Shown piece by piece: positions 59,041-64,000 of a DNA stretch of 64,000 nucleotides. The notes under the pieces are model-generated. The model was not told where the DNA came from and searched no databases. It was given only the letters and a program-made list of their open reading frames with translations. Every line of letters begins with the position of its first letter. Within the stretch, counting starts at the first letter, position 1. The DNA is taken from the NCBI GenBank assembly GCA_032251335.1, contig JAVVDW010000010.1, positions 50,143 through 114,142 of the forward strand. The letters are read 5' to 3'. The stretch comes from UM-FILTER-40-17 sp032251335 (GTDB lineage: Bacteria; Bacteroidota; Bacteroidia; Flavobacteriales; Flavobacteriaceae). A program made the position numbers and the translations under genes.

Positions 59041-61143
59041 TTACTTGATTAATTGAAAGGCTATCAAAGCGACTACGTAGGCAAAAGTACTCATCACGGA
59101 GAGCTGAATCATAGGCCACTTCCAGCCGTTTGTCTCTTTCTTTACAACGGCCAATGTGCTCATGCATTGCATGGCAAAAGCATAAAAAAGTAGCAATGAA
59201 ATGCCTGATGCCAGGTTATATACAGGCATATTGGTTTTGGGAAAGACTTCCATTTTCATGCGGTTTTTAATGGTATCTACCTCATCTTCGTTTCCCACCG
59301 AATAAATAGTGGCCAGCGTACCCACAAAAACCTCACGTGCAGCGAACGAACTAATAATGGCTATGCCTATTTTCCAATCGTATCCTAAAGGTTTGAGTGC
59401 CGGCTCTATGGTTTTGCCAAGTATTCCGATATAAGAATTCTCCAATTTCTCTGTAGAGATTAACTGGTCTATTTCGGCTTCAGACAATTGCATCGCTTCC
59501 ACACTTGCTTTGATGTTTTCTTCTGCATTGCTAAAACTATCGCCGGGTCCGTAAGACGCCAACACCCACAAAATGATGGAAATAGACAGTATAATTTTTC
59601 CGGCCTCCGTCACAAAGGTTTTGGTCTTTTCAACCACGGTCAGCCCCACATTTTGCCATAGTGGCATTTTATAACCGGGCATTTCTATCACAAAATACGT
59701 CTTGCTGGAAATCTTCAAAAATGAATTGAGCAACCGTGCTGAAAAAATAGCCATGAAAAATCCCAAAAGATATAAAAACAGTAAAGCCAAACCCTGATAG
59801 CTCATCCCCAAAAAGCGTTCGTCCGGAATCACTAGGGAAATAATAATCAAGTAAACGGGCAAACGGGCAGAACAAGTCACAAAAGGTGTCACTAAGATGG
59901 TAATCAATCGTTCGCGCCAATTTTCAATGTTGCGTGTGGCCAAAATAGCTGGAATGGCACAGGCAGTTCCGGAAATCAGCGGGACGACGCTTTTGCCGCT
60001 TAAGCCATAGCGACGCATAATTCTGTCCATCAGAAAAACCACACGGCTCATATAGCCGCTTTCCTCCAAGATGGCAATAAAGAAAAACAAAAAGGCAATT
60101 TGTGGGATAAAAATAAGGATGCCGCCCAAACCGGGAATAATGCCTTCGGCTATCAGATTGGTAAAATCGCCTGGCGGAAGACTCGTTTTTACAACATTGC
60201 TAATCGAAGCAAAGAGTTGGTCTATATAATCCATTGGCACGGAGGACCAATCAAAAATGGCTTGAAAAATGGTGAGCAGAATAAAAAGGAAAATCACATA
60301 GCCCCAAACTTTGTGCATTAAAATGCGATCGAGCCGAGATCTAAGATCCTTGGCCGAATTCACATCAACACTATAGGTTTCTTTGAGCACACCATTGATA
60401 AATTGATACCTAAAAACGGTCTCCTTATGCTGCAATTTTTTAAGTTCGTTGGTGTTTTTGGTCTCAAAAGACACATCCTCAATTTCTTTTCTGTTGACAT
60501 TGGCAAAATTGACATCTTGTGTGATGACCAGCCACAATTTATACAAGAGTTGTTTGGGAAAAGCCTTTTTGAGTTTGGCAAAATACTCCGGATCTATCAC
60601 AGAGGCATTGATGCACGGAACGGTTGGTAGTGATTTGTAATCTAAAATAGATGCTTTGAGTTGGTCTATGCCTGTGTTTTTTCGGGTACTGACCAATACT
60701 ACGCGGGTGTTGAGTTTTTCCTCGAGCAAGGCCACATCTAAGCTGATGGCGCGACGCTTCATTTGATCGGCCATATTTACTACCAAAATCGTCGGGATTT
60801 CTAGGTCTTTGATTTGGGTAAACAGCAGTAGGTTTCGCTTTAAACTTTCAACATCCGAAACCACTACAACCACATCGGGGAAATCGGGGTCGTTTTTGTT
60901 GAGCAACAGTTCAATCACCACGCTTTCGTCCATTGAACTCGCGTTGAGACTGTAAGTTCCGGGCAAATCTAAAATACTGGCCTTTGTTTTTTCATCCAAA
61001 ACAGCCATGCCCGTTTTTTTCTCAACCGTGATGCCGGGATAATTACCTACTTTTTGATTGAGTCCCGTGAGGCGATTAAACACAGAAGTTTTTCCGGTAT
61101 TGGGATTCCCAATGAGTGCTACTTTGATGACGGATTCGGCCAT
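59041..61143 (-). CDS. feoB: Ferrous iron transport protein B
   Basis: FeoB is the inner-membrane GTP-dependent Fe(II) transporter. The 700 residues start with a G domain (ALIGNPNTGKTSVFNRL, GNYPGITVEKKTG, DLPGTYSLN, VVNMADQ for G4). A helical GDI region and then the membrane domain with two Gate motifs follow (SGTACAIPAILATRN; FVTCSARLPVYLIII), with about eight to ten TM helices. feoA is 6 bp upstream and the Cys-rich gene follows. No Fur-box-like 19-bp palindrome was clear upstream of feoA. Confidence 0.97.
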   Translation of the reverse strand: MAESVIKVALIGNPNTGKTSVFNRLTGLNQKVGNYPGITVEKKTGMAVLDEKTKASILDLPGTYSLNASSMDESVVIELLLNKNDPDFPDVVVVVSDVESLKRNLLLFTQIKDLEIPTILVVNMADQMKRRAISLDVALLEEKLNTRVVLVSTRKNTGIDQLKASILDYKSLPTVPCINASVIDPEYFAKLKKAFPKQLLYKLWLVITQDVNFANVNRKEIEDVSFETKNTNELKKLQHKETVFRYQFINGVLKETYSVDVNSAKDLRSRLDRILMHKVWGYVIFLFILLTIFQAIFDWSSVPMDYIDQLFASISNVVKTSLPPGDFTNLIAEGIIPGLGGILIFIPQIAFLFFFIAILEESGYMSRVVFLMDRIMRRYGLSGKSVVPLISGTACAIPAILATRNIENWRERLITILVTPFVTCSARLPVYLIIISLVIPDERFLGMSYQGLALLFLYLLGFFMAIFSARLLNSFLKISSKTYFVIEMPGYKMPLWQNVGLTVVEKTKTFVTEAGKIILSISIILWVLASYGPGDSFSNAEENIKASVEAMQLSEAEIDQLISTEKLENSYIGILGKTIEPALKPLGYDWKIGIAIISSFAAREVFVGTLATIYSVGNEDEVDTIKNRMKMEVFPKTNMPVYNLASGISLLLFYAFAMQCMSTLAVVKKETNGWKWPMIQLSVMSTFAYVVALIAFQLIK

Positions 61144-61149
61144 ATGGAA

Positions 61150-61374
61150 TCAATAAATTTGTGTGACTTCTATACACACAGCCGTTTCTTTGCGAATGGC
61201 CAAATGGGTACCGTTGATATTTATATACATAGGATCTGAAAAAGGCGCAAAATGAATCATTTCTACTTCACTGCCCGGCAGACACCCCATCTCTATAAGC
61301 TTGAGCGGAATCATTTCCAATTGAAAACTCTTGATTACGCCGCGTTCTCCTCTTTTTAAATCCGACAGGGTCAT
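61150..61374 (-). CDS. feoA: Ferrous iron transport protein A
   Basis: FeoA is a small SH3-like cytoplasmic protein that supports FeoB. The 74 residues (ATG at 61374; a TTG two codons upstream is less likely) show TLSDLKRGERGVIKSF, LIEMGCLPGSEVEMIHFAPF and INGTHLAIRKETAVCIEV, the standard FeoA pattern. It is the first gene of a feoA-feoB-Cys-rich unit, with 6 bp to feoB. Confidence 0.95.
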   Translation of the reverse strand: MTLSDLKRGERGVIKSFQLEMIPLKLIEMGCLPGSEVEMIHFAPFSDPMYININGTHLAIRKETAVCIEVTQIY

Positions 61375-61460
61375 CAGCAATTTTTATTTAGATTGAATTT
61401 AATATGTGCGAAATTACAAATTATTTGGAAAATTCGTTCAAAAAAATAACTTAAAAATTC

Positions 61461-62159
61461 TCAAGGATATTCTTGTCTCAAGATTTTGATATCTGCTAGA
61501 ATCTTGTCAACTTCTTCGGGTTTGGTACCGTCATAAAATCCTCTGATGCGGCGTTCCTTGTCCACCAATACAAAATTCTCGGTATGTATCATGTCGAGCA
61601 GGCCACCGTCGCCATCTGTTTTGGCTGCCAAATAGGATTTTCGAGCCAGTCTGTAAATTTCTTTTTTGGAACCGGTGACCAAATTCCATCGGTTTTCATC
61701 TACCCCGTGCTTGGTGGCATAGGCTTTTAAAACCGCTACACTGTCTATTTCGGGTGTCACGGTATGGGAGAGTAATAAAACGTCTTTTTGATCGGCCAGT
61801 TTGTGTTGCAACACTAGCATATTTGCTGTCATTTTTGGGCAGATGGAAGGACAGGTGGTGAAGAAAAAATCAGCTATATAAATACGTCCTGCATAGTCTG
61901 CCTGCGTGATGGTATCGCCGTTTTGGTTGAGCAGTTTAAAGTCGTCAATTTTGTGATACCTTTTGACGTGTTGTATGCTGCTGTCCACCAGTTCAAAATT
62001 CACCTCAGCGGGTTGATAAACGGGCAGCCTCACCTCCGGTTTCATCAGGCTGTAGATAGCCCACAAAATAAACACAGACAACACGGCCAAAACGGCAAAC
62101 AAAAGCTTAAACTTGGCGAAGAAATGAAGCATCTGACTGTTTTTGGCAAATTTACCCAT
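61461..62159 (-). CDS. SCO1/SenC-family copper chaperone
   Basis: This thioredoxin-fold protein is anchored by one N-terminal TM helix (FKLLFAVLAVLSVFILWAIY) and faces the periplasm. It is expected to deliver copper to the CuA site of cytochrome oxidase. The 232 residues have the metal-binding motif TTCPSICPKM (CxxxC) and a downstream His in LLDMIHTENFVLVD. Lengths and spacing fit SCO proteins. It is divergent from rseP and not linked to cytochrome oxidase genes here. Confidence 0.93.
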   Translation of the reverse strand: MGKFAKNSQMLHFFAKFKLLFAVLAVLSVFILWAIYSLMKPEVRLPVYQPAEVNFELVDSSIQHVKRYHKIDDFKLLNQNGDTITQADYAGRIYIADFFFTTCPSICPKMTANMLVLQHKLADQKDVLLLSHTVTPEIDSVAVLKAYATKHGVDENRWNLVTGSKKEIYRLARKSYLAAKTDGDGGLLDMIHTENFVLVDKERRIRGFYDGTKPEEVDKILADIKILRQEYP

Positions 62160-62232
62160 TTCCTTTTGCTAAAAAAACTTAAAACATTGCTAAAGCTCAT
62201 AAAATCGTTTTCAAAAATCCGTTTGTAAGACT

Positions 62233-62240
62233 TACATTTG
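62233..62240 (+). promoter_or_regulatory. -7 element of rseP
   Basis: TACATTTG matches TAnnTTTG, 28 bp before the rseP ATG; a start near 62246 fits. A -33 TTG at the right distance is absent. Confidence 0.5.
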
Positions 62241-62268
62241 CATTTCAAAAATTGAGAACTAACTGACA

Positions 62269-63606
62269 ATGAACGATTTTATTATTAAAGCGATCCAACT
62301 CATCTTGAGTTTATCCATATTAATAGTGTTGCACGAGCTTGGGCACTTTATTCCGGCTAAAATTTTTAAAACCCGCGTAGAAAAATTTTACCTCTTTTTT
62401 GACGTCAAGTTTTCTTTGTTCAAAAAGAAAATAGGCGAAACGGTTTATGGTATTGGTTGGTTGCCACTTGGCGGTTATGTAAAAATATCCGGAATGATAG
62501 ACGAGAGCATGGACAAAGAACAAATGGCACAACCACCCCAGCCTTGGGAATTTCGTTCCAAACCGGCTTGGCAACGCCTCATCATCATGGTAGGTGGTGT
62601 CACCGTCAACTTGCTTTTGGGTATTTTAATATACATACTTATTCTATTCACTTGGGGATCGGATTATTCTACCAAAGACGATGTCAAATATGGGTTTGAA
62701 ATCACCAGTGAAACACTCGAAAAGCTAGGCTTTCAGGATGGCGATAAAATTGTTTCCATAGATGGCAAAATCCCTGATGACGTGATGCGCATCAACGGTT
62801 TACTCTTTTTGCGAAGTCCGAAAACCGTGACCGTAGAGCATACATCAGGCAATACAGAAACCATTCAACTTCCTGATGACCTAGGCGAACAATTGTTTAA
62901 ATCGGGCGAGCTGAGCGCTTTTGTTCCCAGAATGCCCATTCAATTTGACTCTATCACAACCGACAGTCCGGCTGAAAAAGCAGGATTGTTGGTAACCGAT
63001 AAAATTTTGTCTGTGAATAAGCAAAAAGTCAGTTTTTGGGATGAAGTGAAAACGCAGATTAAAGAAAGTAGTGCAAACGATGAAGACATAGTATTTACAG
63101 TGTTGAGAAACCGCGATACGCTTCAGTTGGCTATAAAACCCGACGCAAACGGCAAAATTGGGGTAGGCAATCTTCTAGATATGTCTGTCATCGAGAGAAA
63201 CCACAAAACGTATGGCCTTGCAGAGAGCATTCCGGCGGGAATTTCTTTTGGTATTAATACGCTAAAAGATTATGTGGGTCAGTTCAAATACATTTTCACT
63301 AAAAAAGGCGCGTCCGAATTGGGTGGTTTTGGTGCCATAGGCAATATGTTTCCACCAAGGTGGGACTGGCAAGCCTTTTGGATGAGTACCGCTTTTATTT
63401 CCATCATTCTTGCTTTTATGAATATATTGCCCATACCGGCTCTGGACGGCGGCCACGTGGTGTTTCTGCTTTACGAAATGGTAAGCGGGCGCAAACCGAA
63501 CGAAAAGGTGTTGGAGTACGCACAAGTAGTAGGTTTTGTCTTATTGATATCACTGGTATTGTATGCCAATGGGAATGATATTTATCGGGCATTTTTTCAA
63601 AAATAA
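62269..63606 (+). CDS. rseP: Site-2 intramembrane protease RseP
   Basis: This zinc metalloprotease cleaves membrane-bound substrates such as anti-sigma factors and remnant signal peptides. The 445 residues have HELGH in TM1 (VLHELGHFIPAKIF), where His-Glu-His bind zinc. Two PDZ domains (about 120-290) hold VIKGSPAEKAG-like TDSPAEKAGLLVTDK. A distal LDG motif lies in IPALDGGHVVFLLYEM, and TM helices at both ends. It is divergent from the SCO gene, and the tRNA-Asn promoter follows directly. Confidence 0.95.
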   Translation: MNDFIIKAIQLILSLSILIVLHELGHFIPAKIFKTRVEKFYLFFDVKFSLFKKKIGETVYGIGWLPLGGYVKISGMIDESMDKEQMAQPPQPWEFRSKPAWQRLIIMVGGVTVNLLLGILIYILILFTWGSDYSTKDDVKYGFEITSETLEKLGFQDGDKIVSIDGKIPDDVMRINGLLFLRSPKTVTVEHTSGNTETIQLPDDLGEQLFKSGELSAFVPRMPIQFDSITTDSPAEKAGLLVTDKILSVNKQKVSFWDEVKTQIKESSANDEDIVFTVLRNRDTLQLAIKPDANGKIGVGNLLDMSVIERNHKTYGLAESIPAGISFGINTLKDYVGQFKYIFTKKGASELGGFGAIGNMFPPRWDWQAFWMSTAFISIILAFMNILPIPALDGGHVVFLLYEMVSGRKPNEKVLEYAQVVGFVLLISLVLYANGNDIYRAFFQK

Positions 63607-63620
63607 ATTTGATATTCCGT

Positions 63621-63650
63621 TTTGGAACATTAAAAAATAAATTATATTTG
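63621..63650 (+). promoter_or_regulatory. Promoter of tRNA-Asn
   Basis: TTTG (63621-63624), 18 bp, TATATTTG (63643-63650) is a perfect Bacteroidota promoter, with a start near 63656, about 17 nt before the tRNA. Confidence 0.75.
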
Positions 63651-63672
63651 CAACCGCTAAAAAGCAAAACAC

Positions 63673-63746
63673 TCCTCCTTAGCTCAGTTGGTTAGAGCAT
63701 CTGACTGTTAATCAGAGGGTCCTTGGTTCGAGCCCAAGAGGGGGAG
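63673..63746 (+). tRNA. tRNA-Asn (anticodon GTT)
   Basis: Acceptor TCCTCCT pairs with AGGGGGA (one G-T), D arm GCTC/GAGC, anticodon stem TCTGA/TCAGA with loop CTGTTAA (GTT), T arm CTTGG-TTCGAGC-CCAAG. The discriminator is G, as expected for tRNA-Asn, and CCA is not encoded in full. Confidence 0.95.
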
Positions 63747-63758
63747 CAACATTGAGAG

Positions 63759-63790
63759 AACCACTTCAGTACAGATGAAGTGGTTTTTTT
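63759..63790 (+). terminator. Intrinsic terminator between tRNA-Asn and tRNA-Pro
   Basis: AACCACTTCA pairs perfectly with TGAAGTGGTT (10 bp, loop GTACAGA) and runs into seven T residues. It separates the two tRNA genes, which are only 56 bp apart. Confidence 0.88.
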
Positions 63791-63802
63791 GATTTTTCAA
63801 AT

Positions 63803-63876
63803 CGGGGTGTAGCGCAGTTGGTTAGCGTACACGTCTGGGGGGCGTGAGGTCGCTGGTTCGAGTCCAGTCACCCCGA
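63803..63876 (+). tRNA. tRNA-Pro (anticodon GGG)
   Basis: Acceptor CGGGGTG pairs with CACCCCG, D arm GCGC/GCGT, anticodon stem CACGT/GCGTG with loop CTGGGGG (GGG), T arm GCTGG-TTCGAGT-CCAGT. The discriminator is A; CCA is not encoded. The C1-G72 pair is typical of tRNA-Pro. Confidence 0.94.
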
Positions 63877-63882
63877 CAAATT

Positions 63883-63905
63883 CAGCCTCAAAAGGGCTGT
63901 TTTTT
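63883..63905 (+). terminator. Intrinsic terminator after tRNA-Pro
   Basis: A 5-bp stem CAGCC/GGCTG with a seven-base loop is followed by six T residues. The remaining bases to the window end are AT-rich with a TATATTTG at 63989-63996, a possible -7 element for a gene beyond the edge. Confidence 0.75.
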
Positions 63906-64000
63906 GTTATGAGATATTTTACTTAGTCGCTCCTTAAATTATATATAATAACCTGTTTTTCAGTAAAATATATTCAAAAAAGCTTGTTTATATTTGCAAG

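Overview
The window looks like a chromosomal segment of a Bacteroidota bacterium, most likely a member of class Flavobacteriia. Four things point there. It carries type IX secretion and gliding genes (porU, porV, gldJ). Its promoters repeatedly match the Bacteroidota form TTTG-N18..20-TAnnTTTG. Shine-Dalgarno motifs are almost absent. The gene order porU-porV-cdd-pdhA-pdhC, divergent from gldJ, is one I associate with Flavobacteriaceae. Base composition looks moderately AT-rich throughout. I see no transposase, integrase, phage gene or CRISPR array.

Layout. 1-6.7 kb: translation genes, with pheT, opposed prmC, and the classical thrS-infC-rpmI-rplT operon closed by a strong terminator; infC has no usable ATG start. 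6.7-9.0 kb: two lipoproteins (a dienelactone-hydrolase-like enzyme and one unknown) and a CpsB-type phosphatase. 9.1-12.5 kb: dnaK with an unusual promoter region, a small conserved-looking ORF and oxyR. 12.5-13.1 kb: a gene-free stretch holding a palindromic intergenic repeat. 13.1-16.4 kb: a GH20 hexosaminidase and a lactonase-like beta-propeller.

16.4-25.8 kb: an exopolysaccharide module (Wzc-like tyrosine kinase, Wza-like exporter, membrane-anchored sugar-nucleotide dehydratase, PLP aminotransferase, family 2 glycosyltransferase). It is interrupted by a 47-residue secreted-peptide gene that overlaps a four-helix membrane protein gene and lies downstream of a near-perfect CRP-type palindrome. 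25.4-30.1 kb: housekeeping genes (holA, engB, an SDR, an alpha/beta hydrolase), a solitary HsdR-N nuclease-like domain, and a repeat-rich spacer whose end duplicates 40 bp found directly upstream of pheT.

30.3-45.9 kb: a dcw cell-division and cell-wall cluster (mraZ, rsmH, ftsL, ftsI, murE, mraY, murD, ftsW, murG, murC, ftsQ, ftsA, ftsZ), all on the plus strand, mostly overlapping or nearly so, and preceded by three 10-bp-phased MraZ-type operator repeats. 46-50.6 kb: yqeY, tRNA-Arg, a CBS-pair protein, pyruvate dehydrogenase E1-alpha and E2, and cdd. 50.6-57.5 kb: porV, porU and gldJ. 57.6-64 kb: murF, an iron-uptake set (feoA, feoB and a tiny Cys-rich FeoB-associated gene), a SCO-type copper chaperone, rseP, tRNA-Asn and tRNA-Pro.

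Most of the window is core genome. The least explained parts are the 23.1-24.3 kb peptide/membrane-protein locus, the repeat family at 28.76-29.19 kb with its copy at the pheT start, the dnaK control region, and the operator array at mraZ.
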